Positions 47,289 to 57,809 are shown, numbered from the stretch's first letter. The stretch: 64,000 nucleotides of DNA from Marinobacter flavimaris (GCF_002933295.1 NZ_PSSW01000004.1:339918-403917); one strand, 5' to 3'. The notes: a model not told the origin generated them from the sequence alone. Made by a program: numbers and translations.

Positions 47289-47398
47289 GCGGCTGTTGGG
47301 TTTCCCTTTTCAAAAGTGTTGAGGGCCAAGGACGGCCCGAAACAAGCGCACATGGATGTGCTCGTAGCGTCTTTTGAAAAGGGAAACCCAACAGCCGC
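47289..47398 (+). repeat. Three-hairpin repeat element, copy 3
   Basis: Outer arms at 47289-47316 and 47371-47398 are 28 nt and perfectly complementary, and share no clear similarity with those of copies 1 or 2. The 54-nt core at 47317-47370 matches copy 2 at 49 of 54 positions, and the reverse complement of copy 1 across its last 28 nt. It lies between the convergent hydrolase and pnp genes, just before pnp's terminator. Confidence 0.88.
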
Positions 47399-47421
47399 TT
47401 GCAACCAAGCCAAGCGCAAGA

Positions 47422-47456
47422 AAAAACCCGCCAATCCAGAGGAAAGGCGGGTTTTT
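47422..47456. terminator. Bidirectional terminator after pnp
   Basis: An 11-bp stem (AAAAACCCGCC with GGCGGGTTTTT) with a 13-nt loop lies 18 bp beyond the pnp stop. A and T runs on both sides allow use in both directions. Confidence 0.9.
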
Positions 47457-47473
47457 ATCAAGCCCGAAAACGA

Positions 47474-49594
47474 TCAGGCAGAGAAATCGGTCGGCTGATC
47501 GCCTTCCTTGATTTCCTTCATGGACAGCTTCACGCGACCACGGTTGTCCACATCCAGCACCTTCACCAGAACTTCCTGACCTTCGCTCAGCTCGTCAGTC
47601 ACGTTCTCGATGCGGCGATCAGAGATCTGGGAAATGTGCACCAGACCATCCTTGCCAGGCAGGATGTTAACGAAGGCACCGAAGTCTACAATGCGCTCTA
47701 CGCGGCCCTTGTAGATAGCACCCACTTCGATCTCGGCCGTGATTTCCTTGACCCGGTTAACCGCCGCCTGGGCAGCTTCCTGGTTGTCGGCGTAGATCTT
47801 CACGTTGCCATCATCATCCAGATCGATGGAGGCGCCGGTCTCGTCACAGATCGCGCGGATAACAGAACCGCCCTTACCGATAACGTCACGGATCTTCTCC
47901 GGGTTGATCTTGATGGTGGTGATGCTCGGAGCACGGGCAGACAGCTCGGCACGTGGGGTAGAGATAACCTTGTTCATCTCGCCCAGGATGTGCAGACGCG
48001 CTGCGTGTGCCTGCTCAAGCGCAAGCTCCATGATCTCGTCGGTGATGCCGTTGATCTTGATATCCATCTGCAGGGCAGTTACGCCCTCCTGGGTACCGGC
48101 AACTTTGAAGTCCATGTCGCCCAGGTGATCTTCGTCACCCAGGATGTCAGTCAGAACCGCGAACTTGTCGCCTTCCTTGACCAGACCCATGGCGATACCG
48201 GCAACCGGTGCCTTGATGGGTACACCCGCGTCCATCAGTGCCAGGCTGGAGCCACAGACAGAAGCCATGGAGCTGGAACCGTTGGATTCAGTGATCTCGG
48301 AAACCGCACGGATGGCGTACGGGAATTCTTCCAGGGTAGGCATAACCGCCAGAACACCACGCTTGGCCAGACGACCGTGACCAACTTCGCGGCGGCCCGG
48401 GGTGCCTACACGGCCAGCTTCACCCACGGAGTACGGAGGGAAGTTGTAGTGGAACAGGAACGGATCCTTGCGCTCGCCTTCCAGAGCATCAATGATCTGC
48501 ACATCACGGGACGTACCCAGAGTGGTGGTCACGATGGCCTGGGTCTCGCCACGGGTAAACAGGGCGGAACCGTGAACGCTGGGCAGAACACCCACTTCAA
48601 TTTCGATCGGACGGACAGTCTTGTTGTCACGACCATCGATCCGCGGCTTGCCATCAATGACCTGCTGGCGAACCACGCTCTTCTCGATCTTGCCGAAGTA
48701 CTTTTTGACTTCTTCTTCGGAAGGCTGGCCTTCCTCTTCACCGGCCAGTTTCTCAACGGCAGCGGCTTTTACCTCGCCCAGACGCTCGTAGCGGGCCATC
48801 TTGTCACGGATGCCGTAGGCTTCCTCGATAGCACCGGCAAAGTCGGCCTTGATGGCATTCAGCAGCTCGGTGTTCTCGGCGGCCGGCTGCCAGTCCCAAC
48901 GGGGCTTGCCGATTTCAGCAGCAAATTCCTTGATGGCGGTAACCGCTGTCTGCATTTCCTGATGACCATAAAGCACGCCACCCAGCATCTGGTCTTCGGT
49001 CAGGCCTTTGGCTTCGGATTCCACCATCAGAACCGCGTCTTCAGTACCGGCAACGACCATATCCAGCAGGGAGGTCTGCAGTTCTTCAAACGTCGGGTTC
49101 AGGAAGTAACCGCGCTCATTGGTGTAGCCCACGCGGGACGCACCGATGGGGCCATCGAACGGAATACCGGAGATGGACAGAGCGGCAGAAGCCGCCAGCA
49201 TCGCGGCAATATCCGGGTCCTGGTTCTTGCTGGAGGACATGACCGTGGTGATGACCTGAACTTCGTTCATGAAGCCGTTCGGGAACAGCGGACGAATCGG
49301 ACGGTCGATCAGGCGGGAGGTCAGCGTTTCCTTTTCGGAAGGACGACCTTCGCGCTTGAAGAAGCCACCGGGGATTTTGCCCACGGCGTAGGTCTTCTCG
49401 AAGTAGTTCACGGTCAGCGGGAAGAACGGCTGGCCGGGCTTGGCTTCTTTGGCGCCAACAACGGTGCCGAGAACGGAAATATCATCCACGGTTACCAGTA
49501 CGGAACCGGTTGCCTGACGGGCAATACGGCCGGTCTCCAGAGTGACGGTTTTGCCGCCAAGCTCAAATGATTTCTTGAAAGGTTTCAGATCCAC
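47474..49594 (-). CDS. pnp: Polyribonucleotide nucleotidyltransferase (PNPase)
   Basis: This phosphorolytic 3'-5' exoribonuclease is a core part of the RNA degradosome. The 706 residues show two RNase PH domains (about 1-210 and 310-545, the second with [16 protein letters not shown] at the active site), a linker, a KH domain with [10 protein letters not shown] near 565, and an S1 domain ([19 protein letters not shown]) near the C-terminus. It follows rpsO, as usual. The 5' leader has a long imperfect hairpin that could serve in RNase III-dependent autoregulation, known from E. coli. Confidence 0.97.
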   Translation of the reverse strand: MDLKPFKKSFELGGKTVTLETGRIARQATGSVLVTVDDISVLGTVVGAKEAKPGQPFFPLTVNYFEKTYAVGKIPGGFFKREGRPSEKETLTSRLIDRPIRPLFPNGFMNEVQVITTVMSSSKNQDPDIAAMLAASAALSISGIPFDGPIGASRVGYTNERGYFLNPTFEELQTSLLDMVVAGTEDAVLMVESEAKGLTEDQMLGGVLYGHQEMQTAVTAIKEFAAEIGKPRWDWQPAAENTELLNAIKADFAGAIEEAYGIRDKMARYERLGEVKAAAVEKLAGEEEGQPSEEEVKKYFGKIEKSVVRQQVIDGKPRIDGRDNKTVRPIEIEVGVLPSVHGSALFTRGETQAIVTTTLGTSRDVQIIDALEGERKDPFLFHYNFPPYSVGEAGRVGTPGRREVGHGRLAKRGVLAVMPTLEEFPYAIRAVSEITESNGSSSMASVCGSSLALMDAGVPIKAPVAGIAMGLVKEGDKFAVLTDILGDEDHLGDMDFKVAGTQEGVTALQMDIKINGITDEIMELALEQAHAARLHILGEMNKVISTPRAELSARAPSITTIKINPEKIRDVIGKGGSVIRAICDETGASIDLDDDGNVKIYADNQEAAQAAVNRVKEITAEIEVGAIYKGRVERIVDFGAFVNILPGKDGLVHISQISDRRIENVTDELSEGQEVLVKVLDVDNRGRVKLSMKEIKEGDQPTDFSA

Positions 49595-49710
49595 AAAAAA
49601 CTCCTGGTCTATCTGTTCCAGATTGATTCGTTCCGGGCGCCCCTGCGCTCAAAACCATAGTTCTGCAGATGATGTGCTGTGGTCTGAAGAGCAACCCGTC
49701 TGAAAGCTAA

Positions 49711-49784
49711 CAGGCTGTTGCAAAACCCCGGTCTGGGAGGCGGCAGTTCCGGAGGCCGCCAGGCCCGGGCTTTTCAACAACCTG
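49711..49784 (-). promoter_or_regulatory. Long imperfect hairpin in the pnp leader
   Basis: Arms of about 26 nt starting CAGGTTGTTG (minus strand) and ending CAACAGCCTG pair with two G-U wobbles and three mismatches, and a smaller GGC/GCC helix lies inside. It is 117 nt before the pnp start and outside the rpsO terminator. It may be a processing site. The CAGG(C/T)TGTTG ends are also reminiscent of dispersed repeats in pseudomonads. Confidence 0.5.
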
Positions 49785-49852
49785 CTATCAATTTCGGCTT
49801 TCCATTACGACAGGGAATCCTTCGAACACACAGACAATCCAACTGCAGTGGG

Positions 49853-49894
49853 AAAAAACACAACCAGCAGTCCCCGCGAGGAGGACTGCTGGTT
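49853..49894 (-). terminator. Rho-independent terminator after rpsO
   Basis: On the minus strand a perfect 12-bp stem (AACCAGCAGTCC with GGACTGCTGGTT) and 9-nt loop are followed by GTGTTTTTT. It lies about 52 bp after the rpsO stop, so pnp depends on read-through or its own promoter. Confidence 0.9.
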
Positions 49895-49946
49895 GACGAC
49901 TGCCGCCGGACGTACCGGCACAGCCCTCAGGTCGTAAAGACCCGGA

Positions 49947-50216
49947 TTAGCGACGCAGACCCAGACGCTGGATGAGCTCCAGGTAACGATCGGCGTTCTT
50001 GCGCTTGAGGTAGTCCAGCAGCTTACGACGCTGGTTTACCATCCGGATCAGGCCGCGGCGGGAATGGTGATCCTGCTTGTTGGCCTTGAAGTGATCCTGC
50101 AGCTTGTTGATGTTCGCGCTCAGCAGTGCCACCTGAACTTCAGGGGAACCGGTATCGCCATCACCTTGCTGAAAATCCTTAACGATCTGTGCTTTCTCGT
50201 TGGCAGAAAGTGCCAT
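49947..50216 (-). CDS. rpsO: Ribosomal protein S15
   Basis: This is an 89-residue small-subunit protein that binds the 16S rRNA three-way junction and nucleates the platform. The sequence carries the family signature: [37 protein letters not shown], then the [11 protein letters not shown] helix. Length is standard. It lies between truB and pnp in the conserved order. The 78-bp gap to truB may hold its promoter and an autoregulatory site; I cannot identify a pseudoknot by eye. Confidence 0.98.
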   Translation of the reverse strand: MALSANEKAQIVKDFQQGDGDTGSPEVQVALLSANINKLQDHFKANKQDHHSRRGLIRMVNQRRKLLDYLKRKNADRYLELIQRLGLRR

Positions 50217-50294
50217 AACTCACCTCATTGTTTGCGATGCTTTCGAATACGGCCGAACCGCGCATCTCTACAGCCCGGCTAGACAGCGACGCGC

Positions 50295-51236
50295 CTAACG
50301 CTTTCCGCTGCTTTTCACCAGTCGGCGTGGGACCAGATTGGTCTGCTCGCCTTCCGGGAATGCTTCTGCAAGCCCGACGAAGCTTTCGTTAGCGCTCTCA
50401 TTCGCATAGAGACGCACGAACCCGTCGTAAGCCTGACCCGGTATTCTAACCGGTTGTCCGTTCAAGATCGATACCAGCGCCTGCCCCGCCAGACGGTGCT
50501 CGGGGAACATGGACAGCGCGGCATCCGGTGCCACGAGGAGACCATCAAGGCTTTCACCCCGCTCACGCATCGCCTCCAGATCACTCACAGCATGGGCATC
50601 GGCCAGGGTGAACCCGGACGCCATGGTACGGCGCAGCGCCGTCACATGGGCTCCGCAGCCCAGGGCTTCACCGATATCCTCAACCAGTGAGCGAATGTAC
50701 GTACCCTTGGTGCAGCTGACCGCGATATCCAGTTCATTCTCGCGAATATCCAGGAGCGTCAGTTCGTAAATGGTCACCGGTCTTGCCGGACGTTCCACCT
50801 CGATACCTTCGCGAGCATATTCGTAGAGCGGACGCCCTTTGTGCTTGAGCGCCGAGTACATGGAGGGAACCTGTTGGATATCACCCCGGAAACCGTCAAG
50901 TAACGGCTCCAACACCTCCGCGGTGAGACCGGCCGGTACAGGTTTCTCGGCAACGACGGCGCCCTCACTGTCACCAGTTTCGGTTCGGACTCCGAGCCGG
51001 GCGGTGGCAATGTAGGCCTTGTCGCTGTCGAGCATCATCTGGGAGAACTTGGTGGCCTCACCGAAGCACAGCGGCAGCACGCCCGTGGCCAGGGGATCAA
51101 GAGCGCCGGTGTGGCCCGCCTTGGCGGCCCCGAACAGGCGCTTCACCTGCTGCAGGATGCCGTTGGAGGTAACACCTGCCGGCTTGTCGATAACGAGGAT
51201 ACCGTTAACGTCACGGCCTTTGCGTCTGCGGCTCAA
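50295..51236 (-). CDS. truB: tRNA pseudouridine(55) synthase TruB
   Basis: This enzyme forms pseudouridine 55 in the T loop of tRNAs. The 313 residues have the TruB opening [15 protein letters not shown], the catalytic Asp in [15 protein letters not shown], and the [17 protein letters not shown] segment. The C-terminal part (about 245-300) is a small PUA-like domain. Its ATG overlaps the rbfA stop by four bases, so translation is coupled. Confidence 0.97.
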   Translation of the reverse strand: MSRRRKGRDVNGILVIDKPAGVTSNGILQQVKRLFGAAKAGHTGALDPLATGVLPLCFGEATKFSQMMLDSDKAYIATARLGVRTETGDSEGAVVAEKPVPAGLTAEVLEPLLDGFRGDIQQVPSMYSALKHKGRPLYEYAREGIEVERPARPVTIYELTLLDIRENELDIAVSCTKGTYIRSLVEDIGEALGCGAHVTALRRTMASGFTLADAHAVSDLEAMRERGESLDGLLVAPDAALSMFPEHRLAGQALVSILNGQPVRIPGQAYDGFVRLYANESANESFVGLAEAFPEGEQTNLVPRRLVKSSGKR

Positions 51237-51655
51237 GCGTTACGCTCCGGGTCATCCTGATCATCGTCGGTGCGGTCAACGGCCGGCTTGTCGCCGACCG
51301 CTTCCCGAATGAGGCTATCCATTTTGCGGCTGTATCCCTGCAGCGTATCGAAGTGGAAACGCAGCTGTGGCACAACCCGCAGCTTCATTGCGCGACCTAC
51401 CTGGCCCCGCAGAAAGCCCGAGGCTTTGTTGAGCACCGCAATCGATTCCCTGACCTCCGGAGACTCTTCCGTCAGTTCTTCGGTGGAAAGCAGGGAAACA
51501 TAGATATCGGCGTAGCCAAGATCACGACTGACCTTGACTGCGTTGACCGTGACCATACCCACCCGCGGGTCTTTGACTTCCCGCTGGATGAGCTGGGCCA
51601 GTTCCCGTTGCATCTGATCGCCGATGCGATCAATACGACTGAACTCTCTTGGCAT
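51233..51655 (-). CDS. rbfA: Ribosome-binding factor A
   Basis: This is a 140-residue KH-like assembly factor for 30S subunit maturation and cold adaptation. It begins [23 protein letters not shown] and contains the PQLRFHFD strand of the family. The C-terminal 20 residues are acidic and probably disordered. It shares one base with the infB stop and overlaps truB, forming a tight infB-rbfA-truB transcript. Confidence 0.97.
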   Translation of the reverse strand: MPREFSRIDRIGDQMQRELAQLIQREVKDPRVGMVTVNAVKVSRDLGYADIYVSLLSTEELTEESPEVRESIAVLNKASGFLRGQVGRAMKLRVVPQLRFHFDTLQGYSRKMDSLIREAVGDKPAVDRTDDDQDDPERNA

Positions 51656-54204
51656 CAGGCCCCCGTGGACTCAAGCTTGCGCTCGACCCGGACGCGATCG
51701 AAGACCTCGATCTGGTCGCCGACTTTCACGTCGTAACCCTTAACGCCAATACCGCATTCCATACCGTTACGGACTTCAGGTACGTCGTCCTTGAAGCGAC
51801 GCAGGGATTCCAGCTCGCCTTCAAAGATAACCACGTTGTCCCGCAGAACCCGGATCGGCTTGTTACGGTAAACCGTGCCTTCAGTAACCATGCAACCGGC
51901 CACCTGACCAAACTTCGGCGAACGGAACACATCACGCACGTCGGCGATGCCAACAATATCTTCGCGGAATTCCGGTGCCAGCATGCCAGTCAGGGCTGCT
52001 TTCACATCATCAATCAGGTTATAGATGATGCTGTAGTAGCGCAGATCCAGACCTTCCTGCTCAACCAGGCGCTTGGACGCTGTGTCGGCACGGACGTTGA
52101 AACCGAAGATCACCGCATTGGTTGCCATGGCCAGACTGACGTCGGTCTCGGCAATACCGCCAACACCGGAAGACACGATCTTGACCTGAACCTCATCGTT
52201 ACCCAGGTCCTGCAAGGCCTTGGTGATGGCTTCCAGCGAACCCCGAACGTCGGTCTTGAGCACAACATTGAGGGTTTTGACCTCGTCCTTGCCCATGTTC
52301 TCGAACAGGTTCTCAAGCTTGGCGGCCTGCTGACGCTGGAGACGCTGCTCCCGCTCACGGCTCTGACGGAACTCGGCCAGCTCTTTGGCCTTCTTCTCGT
52401 CGGCAACGGCGAAGAACTCGTCACCGGCATCCGGTGTACCGTTCAGACCGAGGATCTCGACCGGAATAGACGGGCCTGCCCCCTTGACCTGCTTGCCGGC
52501 TTCATCGGTCATCGCCCGGACCTTACCGAAGTAGGAACCGGCTACAACCATGTCGCCCTGACGCAGGGTACCGTTCTGTACCAGGACAGTCGCAACGGAA
52601 CCGCGGCCACGCTCAAGGCTGGATTCTACGACCACGCCCTTGGCAGGCGCATCGGTTGCCGCCTCAAGCTCGAGCACTTCTGCCTGAAGCAACAACGCCT
52701 CCAGCAGATCTTCAATGCCCTCACCGGTGTGTGCTGAAACAGGCACGAACTGAACGTCACCGCCCCAGTCTTCCGGGATGACTTCCATACCCGCCAACTC
52801 GGTCTTGACGCGATCGGGATCGGCCTCTTCCTTGTCCATCTTGTTGATGGCAACAACGATCGGCACCCCAGCGGAGCGCGCGTGCTGAACGGCTTCCTTG
52901 GTCTGCGGCATCACGCCATCATCGGCGGCAACCACCAGGACAACGATATCCGTGCACTGGGCACCGCGGGCACGCATGGCGGTAAAGGCCGCGTGGCCCG
53001 GGGTATCCAGGAAGGACACCATGCCGTGATCCGTTTCTACGTGGTAAGCACCAATGTGCTGGGTAATACCACCAGACTCACCGGAGGCCACCTTGGTACG
53101 ACGGATGTAGTCCAGCAGGGAGGTCTTACCGTGGTCAACGTGACCCATCACGCTCACAACCGGAGCGCGCTTGGTCTTTTCGCCGCCCTCGAAGGAGAAT
53201 TCGCTCAGAACCTCTTCCTCGAACGCATCGTCGCTGACGGTCTTGGCTTTATGCCCCAATTCCTCGGTCACCAGAACGGCAGTTTCCTGGTCCAGTGCCT
53301 GGTTGATGGTGGCCATGACGCCCATGCCCATCAGGGTCTTGATAACATCAGCCGATTTGACTGCCATACGCTGGGCAAGGTCACCGACAGATATCGTTTC
53401 CGGAATCTCTACTTCTCTGACCATTGGTTTGGTCGGCCTCTCGAAAGCATGACGCTTCTCTTTGGGTTTCTTTTTCGCACGCAGCGGCTTGCGCAGCGTG
53501 GTCTCTTCCTCATCCTCGGAGATAACCAGCGGCTCTTCCACCGGACGACTGCGAGGACCACGATGGCCTGCCTGCTTCTTCTTCGGCTTGCCCTCTTCGA
53601 TCTCGTCGCCGCGCTCGCGAACTTTTTCTTTCTTTTTCTTCGGCTTGCGGTCCTTGCCATCGCCCTCGGGCGGCGGCATCGGCATATCTTCCGGAGCGGG
53701 AACCGGCTCGGGCTCAGGCTCCGGCTCTTTCTTCGGCGCGGCCTTCTCTGCCTGCTCCGGCTGCTCTGCAGTCGCTGCCTCTGCGGGCTTCTCTGCTTCC
53801 GGCTGCTGGGCCTGCTCGGCCGCTACCTTTGGCGCCTCTTCCACCGGTGCCTGCTCCGGCTGCTGCTCAGCTACCGACTCTTCCGGTTTCGGCGCTTCAG
53901 CCTCAGGCTGCAATTCAGCCCGTTTGATGTAGGTACGGCGCTTGCGAACCTCAACATTGACGGTCTTTGCCTTGCCGGCCTTGAGCGTCGTAGTGGTCTT
54001 GCGCTTCAGGGTAATCTTGCGCGGTTCGGCGTCGGCCTCACCGTGAGTCTTTCTCAAATAGGCCAGCAACTGCTGCTTCTCATCGCTGGAGACAGAATCA
54101 TTCTCGGAGCGGGCTTTCAGGCCAGCCTCCACAATCTGCTTCAGCAAACGATCCACGGGAGCGCCTACATCTTCGGCCAGTTGTTTTACCGTTACTTCAG
54201 CCAT
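51655..54204 (-). CDS. infB: Translation initiation factor IF-2
   Basis: This is an 849-residue GTPase that brings initiator tRNA to the 30S subunit. The N-terminal 50 residues hold an IF-2N domain ([18 protein letters not shown]). A long low-complexity region (about 85-290) rich in Glu, Pro, Ala, Lys and Gln follows. The G domain has GHVDHGKTS (G1), DTPGHAAF (G3) and NKMD (G4), followed by domains II to IV. A second IF-2N-like stretch lies near 290-345. It lies 18 bp after nusA. The opposite strand of this gene is open over a long distance because of codon bias only. Confidence 0.98.
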   Translation of the reverse strand: MAEVTVKQLAEDVGAPVDRLLKQIVEAGLKARSENDSVSSDEKQQLLAYLRKTHGEADAEPRKITLKRKTTTTLKAGKAKTVNVEVRKRRTYIKRAELQPEAEAPKPEESVAEQQPEQAPVEEAPKVAAEQAQQPEAEKPAEAATAEQPEQAEKAAPKKEPEPEPEPVPAPEDMPMPPPEGDGKDRKPKKKKEKVRERGDEIEEGKPKKKQAGHRGPRSRPVEEPLVISEDEEETTLRKPLRAKKKPKEKRHAFERPTKPMVREVEIPETISVGDLAQRMAVKSADVIKTLMGMGVMATINQALDQETAVLVTEELGHKAKTVSDDAFEEEVLSEFSFEGGEKTKRAPVVSVMGHVDHGKTSLLDYIRRTKVASGESGGITQHIGAYHVETDHGMVSFLDTPGHAAFTAMRARGAQCTDIVVLVVAADDGVMPQTKEAVQHARSAGVPIVVAINKMDKEEADPDRVKTELAGMEVIPEDWGGDVQFVPVSAHTGEGIEDLLEALLLQAEVLELEAATDAPAKGVVVESSLERGRGSVATVLVQNGTLRQGDMVVAGSYFGKVRAMTDEAGKQVKGAGPSIPVEILGLNGTPDAGDEFFAVADEKKAKELAEFRQSREREQRLQRQQAAKLENLFENMGKDEVKTLNVVLKTDVRGSLEAITKALQDLGNDEVQVKIVSSGVGGIAETDVSLAMATNAVIFGFNVRADTASKRLVEQEGLDLRYYSIIYNLIDDVKAALTGMLAPEFREDIVGIADVRDVFRSPKFGQVAGCMVTEGTVYRNKPIRVLRDNVVIFEGELESLRRFKDDVPEVRNGMECGIGVKGYDVKVGDQIEVFDRVRVERKLESTGA

Positions 54205-54222
54205 ACTGGTCCTCCTCCCGAA

Positions 54223-55716
54223 TTAAGCCTGGTCTTCAAACCAGGGGGCACGTGCAGTCATGATAAGCTGACCGGCACGCTCTTCATCCATACCTTCAAT
54301 CTCGAGCAGATCGCCAACCGACTGCTCTGCCAGATCTTCCATGGTGCGCACACCCATGCCGGCCAACTTGAAGGCCAGGCTACGGTCCATGCCATCCATT
54401 CCCAGAAGATCCTCTGCCGGCTCAGCGCCTTCGAGCGCTTCCTCGCTTGCCAGGGCCTGGTTCAGCAGGACGTCCTTGGCGCGACGGCGCAGCTCGGTGA
54501 CGGTTTCCTCGTCAAAACCTTCGATCGCCAGCATCTCTTCCATTGGCACATAGGCCACCTCTTCAATGGAGGTAAACCCTTCCTCGATCAGTACACCGGC
54601 AAATTCTTCATCAACGTCCAGATTGCCAGTGAAATGCTCGACAAGCCGGCTGTATTCCTGCTCCTGACGCTCACCGGCTTCTTCCTCGGTCATCACGTTC
54701 AGGGTCCAGCCGGTCAGATCGGTGGCCAGGCGAACGTTCTGACCGTTACGGCCGATTGCCTGGGCCAGGTTGTCTTCCGCCACAGCCACTTCCATGGTGT
54801 GCCGGTCTTCATCCATGACGATGGACGCCACTTCTGCAGGCGCCATGGCATTGATCACCAGCTGGGCCGGGTTGTCGTCCCACAACACGATATCAACGCG
54901 CTCACCGCCCAGCTCATTGGACACAGCCTGAACCCGGGAGCCACGCATACCAACACAGGCGCCAACGGGATCAATACGGCGATCGTTCGTCTTCACCGCT
55001 ATCTTGGCCCGGGAACCGGGATCACGGGCAGCGCCGCGGATCTCGATCAGATCTTCAGCAATCTCGGGCACTTCGATGCGGAACAGCTCGATCAGCATCT
55101 GCGGAGAGGTGCGGCTGAGAATCAACTGGGGACCGCGGTGATCCGTACGGATCTCCAGCAGCAGCGAACGCACCCGGTCACCCATCCGGAACGTCTCGCG
55201 GGGGATCAGGAATTCGCGGGGCAGCAGCGCCTCGGCATTGGCGCCCAGATCGACAATCACGTTGTCGCGAGTAACCTTCTTGACGGTACCCGACACCAGC
55301 TCACCAACGCGGTCGCGGTAGCTGTCCACAATCTTGGTGCGTTCAGCTTCACGAACCTTCTGGAAGATAATCTGCTTGGCAGCCTGGGCGCCAATGCGGC
55401 CAAAGGCTTCGGATTCGATTTTCTCCTCGTGGATATCGCCGGGCTTCAGGGCCGGGTCGATTTCCTCGGCTTCCTGCAGGGTGAGCTCGGTGCCCAGCGC
55501 AGGAACGGCATCGTTGTCCACCACCAGCCAGCGGCGGAAGGTTTCGTATTCGCCGGTTTTCCGGTCGATCGATACGCGGATATCCGCCTCTTCGTCTTCA
55601 AAGCGTTTTTTGGCAGCGGTGGCCAGTGCCAGCTCGATCGCTTCAAAAATCACATCCTTCTCGACACCTTTCTCGTTCGAGACGGATTCAACCACCAGCA
55701 AGATCTCTTTACTCAT
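54223..55716 (-). CDS. nusA: Transcription termination/antitermination protein NusA
   Basis: This is a 497-residue RNA polymerase-associated elongation factor. Domain order: N-terminal polymerase-binding domain (1-130), S1 (about 135-200), KH1 and KH2 (about 200-345), and two C-terminal helix-hairpin AR repeats (near 365-420 and 440-495), the longer form typical of gammaproteobacteria. In E. coli NusA represses its own operon; the leader upstream of rimP here carries terminator-like structures on which that could act. Confidence 0.98.
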   Translation of the reverse strand: MSKEILLVVESVSNEKGVEKDVIFEAIELALATAAKKRFEDEEADIRVSIDRKTGEYETFRRWLVVDNDAVPALGTELTLQEAEEIDPALKPGDIHEEKIESEAFGRIGAQAAKQIIFQKVREAERTKIVDSYRDRVGELVSGTVKKVTRDNVIVDLGANAEALLPREFLIPRETFRMGDRVRSLLLEIRTDHRGPQLILSRTSPQMLIELFRIEVPEIAEDLIEIRGAARDPGSRAKIAVKTNDRRIDPVGACVGMRGSRVQAVSNELGGERVDIVLWDDNPAQLVINAMAPAEVASIVMDEDRHTMEVAVAEDNLAQAIGRNGQNVRLATDLTGWTLNVMTEEEAGERQEQEYSRLVEHFTGNLDVDEEFAGVLIEEGFTSIEEVAYVPMEEMLAIEGFDEETVTELRRRAKDVLLNQALASEEALEGAEPAEDLLGMDGMDRSLAFKLAGMGVRTMEDLAEQSVGDLLEIEGMDEERAGQLIMTARAPWFEDQA

Positions 55717-55771
55717 TGGATTGCCCTGCCCTTAAAATCAACTGTGCGTCCACGGACTTTATTCAAATCGT

Positions 55772-56233
55772 TCACTCAAACACCGGCACGATGTGGGCTT
55801 TTTCAATGCTGTCGAATGGCAGCAGATACTCGTGATCATCAACGACCACAACCACATCATCACCTTCCACGCCTTTGATCAGCCCCTGAAACTTCCGGCG
55901 ACCTTCAAATGCCATCCGGAGACGAATCTGAACCTGGTGACCAACAAAGGCCTCGTATTGCTCTAGACGAAACAGCGGGCGATCCATCCCCGGGGATGAG
56001 ACCTCCAGTGTGTATTCGGTCTGGATGGGATCTTCCACATCCATCACACCGCTGATCTGGCGACTGACTTTCTCACAGTCGTCGACTCCGATGCCGTTTT
56101 CGGCATCGTCAATAAACACCCGTAACAGGGAATGATGGCCCTGCGAGCGGAATTCAATGCCCCAGAACTCATACCCCAGACCTTCCACCACGGGCTGAAG
56201 AATGTCTTCCAGTTGCTTAAGCTTGGCTGACAA
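55772..56233 (-). CDS. rimP: Ribosome maturation factor RimP (TTG start)
   Basis: This is a 153-residue protein needed for 30S assembly. It has the N-terminal domain [23 protein letters not shown] and the [18 protein letters not shown] segment, then [13 protein letters not shown] and a C-terminal SH3-like barrel. The only start consistent with family length is a TTG at 56233, preceded at good spacing by GGAGAAGG. It opens the rimP-nusA-infB-rbfA-truB operon. A rare start codon may keep its output low relative to nusA. Confidence 0.95.
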   Translation of the reverse strand: MSAKLKQLEDILQPVVEGLGYEFWGIEFRSQGHHSLLRVFIDDAENGIGVDDCEKVSRQISGVMDVEDPIQTEYTLEVSSPGMDRPLFRLEQYEAFVGHQVQIRLRMAFEGRRKFQGLIKGVEGDDVVVVVDDHEYLLPFDSIEKAHIVPVFE

Positions 56234-56273
56234 GTTGTGCCTTCTCCGTTATCAATTTACCGGCCCCAAAAAC

Positions 56274-56303
56274 AAAAAAAGGGCTGTTTTATCAGCCCTT
56301 TTT
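56274..56303 (-). terminator. Leader terminator T1, 41 bp before rimP
   Basis: On the minus strand an 11-bp perfect stem (AAAAAGGGCTG with CAGCCCTTTTT) with a 6-nt loop ends in a U-rich run. It lies between the leader promoter at 56473-56501 and rimP, so the operon must read through it. It is a candidate attenuator. Confidence 0.8.
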
Positions 56304-56338
56304 ATGCACCAGGGCCCTTTGCGCCAGGCCCCTTAATC

Positions 56339-56365
56339 AAAAAGCCCCTGACAATGGGGCCTTTT
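56339..56365 (-). terminator. Leader terminator-like hairpin T2
   Basis: On the minus strand AAAAG, a bulged G and CCCC pair with GGGG and CTTTT, around a 7-nt loop, followed by further T. It is the second terminator-like element in the rimP leader, 36 bp upstream of T1. Confidence 0.65.
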
Positions 56366-56379
56366 GTTGCAAGAACTCG

Positions 56380-56408
56380 CAGGAAGCAAACCGGTGTACC
56401 GCTTCCTG
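56380..56408 (-). promoter_or_regulatory. Leader hairpin upstream of T2
   Basis: An 8-bp perfect stem (CAGGAAGC with GCTTCCTG) encloses a 13-nt loop. It has no U tract. Together with the C/G-rich segment before it (56409-56465) it could form alternative pairings with the terminator hairpins; I did not compute folds. Confidence 0.45.
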
Positions 56409-56472
56409 CTGACAGACACCTGGCCTGCCAGAAACCCGCCAGCACCACGCGGCAGGTCCCAATATCCGCCGG

Positions 56473-56501
56473 AGTATAGAGACGCCGGACAGACTGGTCA
56501 A
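56473..56501 (-). promoter_or_regulatory. Near-consensus sigma-70 promoter for rimP-nusA-infB
   Basis: On the minus strand TTGACC (56501-56496) and TATACT (56478-56473) are spaced by exactly 17 bp, each matching five of six consensus bases. It lies immediately downstream of the tRNA-Leu terminator. The predicted transcript start, near 56466, gives a leader of about 230 nt. Confidence 0.8.
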
Positions 56502-56510
56502 GGACTGACC

Positions 56511-56544
56511 AAAAAAAACGGCCTGGAAACTCCAAGCCGTTTTT
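56511..56544 (-). terminator. Terminator T3 behind tRNA-Leu
   Basis: On the minus strand AAAAACGGC and GCCGTTTTT pair, followed inward by one mismatch and TGGA/TCCA, with a 3-nt loop and an eight-residue U run. It starts ten bases after the tRNA end and should close the tpiA-secG-tRNA transcript. Confidence 0.85.
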
Positions 56545-56553
56545 CTTCTAATA

Positions 56554-56638
56554 TGGTGCCCGGGGCCGGACTCGAACCGGCACGGCTTTCGCCACTACCC
56601 CCTCAAGATAGCGTGTCTACCAGTTTCACCACCCGGGC
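56554..56638 (-). tRNA. tRNA-Leu (anticodon GAG)
   Basis: The 85-nt minus-strand gene begins GCCCGGG, which pairs with CCCGGGC before A and an encoded CCA end. The anticodon stem CTATC/GGTAG closes the loop TTGAGGG, so the anticodon is GAG (plus-strand 56602-56604), reading CUC and CUU. The long variable arm and T arm (GCCGG, TTCGAGT, CCGGC) fit a class II leucine tRNA. Placement between secG and rimP is conserved in related bacteria. Confidence 0.95.
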
Positions 56639-56645
56639 AACATTC

Positions 56646-57026
56646 TTACTCGAGTTCAGGGAGATCAGACTCCCCACCCTCGGCTTCGCTGGCTGCGGCT
56701 TCGCCGTTGTCTGCAGCGGTATCAGCAGGGGCGGCGCTGCTGGATTCCTGAACAACTGGAATACCGGCTTCGCCTGCCACTTCGGCACGCTGCTTGGCAA
56801 AAATCGCCAGCGAGAAACTTGTTACAAAAAATACCACTGCGAGCAGAGTCGTGAAGCGGGTGAGAAAGCTACCGCTACCCTGACTACCAAACACAGTCTG
56901 CGATGCACCACCACCAAAGGCAGCGCCGGCATCTGCGCCTTTGCCCTGCTGGATCAGCACCAGACCCACCAGCGCCACCGCGATCACCACGTGCACAACG
57001 ACTACCAGCGTTTCTACCCAATCCAT
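56646..57026 (-). CDS. secG: Protein translocase subunit SecG
   Basis: This is a 126-residue auxiliary subunit of the SecYEG channel. Two membrane helices are visible (about residues 2-24 and 52-72), joined by the conserved LIQQGKGADAGAAFGGGASQTVFGSQGSGSFLTR loop. The C-terminal tail is Ala/Glu-rich and acidic. It lies between tpiA (24 bp) and tRNA-Leu (7 bp). Confidence 0.95.
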   Translation of the reverse strand: MDWVETLVVVVHVVIAVALVGLVLIQQGKGADAGAAFGGGASQTVFGSQGSGSFLTRFTTLLAVVFFVTSFSLAIFAKQRAEVAGEAGIPVVQESSSAAPADTAADNGEAAASEAEGGESDLPELE

Positions 57027-57050
57027 AACGACTCTCGCGAACCTTTAAAT

Positions 57051-57809
57051 TCAGGTACCCGCCGGAACACTCCGGCAAATACTTACAAAATCTTCTGCTT
57101 TGAGCGACGCTCCGCCGATCAAACCGCCGTCAATATCCGGCTCGGCAAAAAGAGCGGCTGCATTATCCGCTTTTACACTGCCCCCGTAAAGGAGGGAAAT
57201 CTCATTGGCCGGCGCGCCCATCTCTGAAAGCACCTGCCGAATCGACGCATGCATTGCCTGCGCGTCCTGTGCCGTAGCGGTTTTACCTGTTCCGATCGCC
57301 CAGACAGGCTCATAGGCAACCACTACACGCTGCCACTGCTCGCTTGCGACCGTCGCAAGGCCGGCCGTTACCTGGGCGGCAACAACGGTCTCGGCCTTAC
57401 CAGCCTCACGCTCTTCCAGGGTTTCACCAACACAAACCATGGCCTGGAGCCCGGAAGCGAGAATGCGACCGACTTTTTCGGCCACTGCAGCGTCTGTCTC
57501 AGCGAAGAGCTGGCGACGTTCGGAATGACCGACCAAGGCGTATTGACAGCCCTGATCCAACGCCATGTCCGCGGAAATCTCACCGGTGTAGGCTCCGGAC
57601 GCCCATTGCGCCACGTTCTGAACACCGACCGACAGCACATCGCCTGCGCTGGCAACCACGTCCGGGACGTAAATAGCGGGAGGAATGATAACAACCTCAA
57701 CGCCATTATCAAGAGAGGCCGCCTGGGATCGCACATCGCTTACCAGCGTTTGTGCCAGGTCTTTCGACCCGTTCATTTTCCAGTTTCCGGCTACAATCTT
57801 CCGACGCAT
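57051..57809 (-). CDS. tpiA: Triosephosphate isomerase
   Basis: This glycolytic enzyme interconverts dihydroxyacetone phosphate and glyceraldehyde 3-phosphate. The 252-residue TIM barrel has GNWKMNG (Lys near 13), the catalytic His in VGHSERR, and the catalytic Glu in VAYEPVWAIGTGKTA, plus the phosphate-binding LYGGSVK. It follows glmM by 75 bp and precedes secG, the standard gammaproteobacterial order. Confidence 0.97.
   Translation of the reverse strand: MRRKIVAGNWKMNGSKDLAQTLVSDVRSQAASLDNGVEVVIIPPAIYVPDVVASAGDVLSVGVQNVAQWASGAYTGEISADMALDQGCQYALVGHSERRQLFAETDAAVAEKVGRILASGLQAMVCVGETLEEREAGKAETVVAAQVTAGLATVASEQWQRVVVAYEPVWAIGTGKTATAQDAQAMHASIRQVLSEMGAPANEISLLYGGSVKADNAAALFAEPDIDGGLIGGASLKAEDFVSICRSVPAGT

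Noticed and set aside
47268..47498. Short open frames running through the repeat copies (also near 11252-11500 and 26194-26418)
   Set aside because: Their codons come from the repeat core and inverted arms; no ribosome site or conserved protein supports them.
47399..49570. A 723-codon open frame opposite pnp
   Set aside because: It is the antisense shadow of PNPase, starts inside a terminator and has no protein features of its own.
52882..55878. A 998-codon open frame on the plus strand opposite infB and nusA
   Set aside because: It mirrors the codon bias of the two genes on the minus strand, has no recognisable domain or consistent composition, and the two minus-strand proteins are certain.
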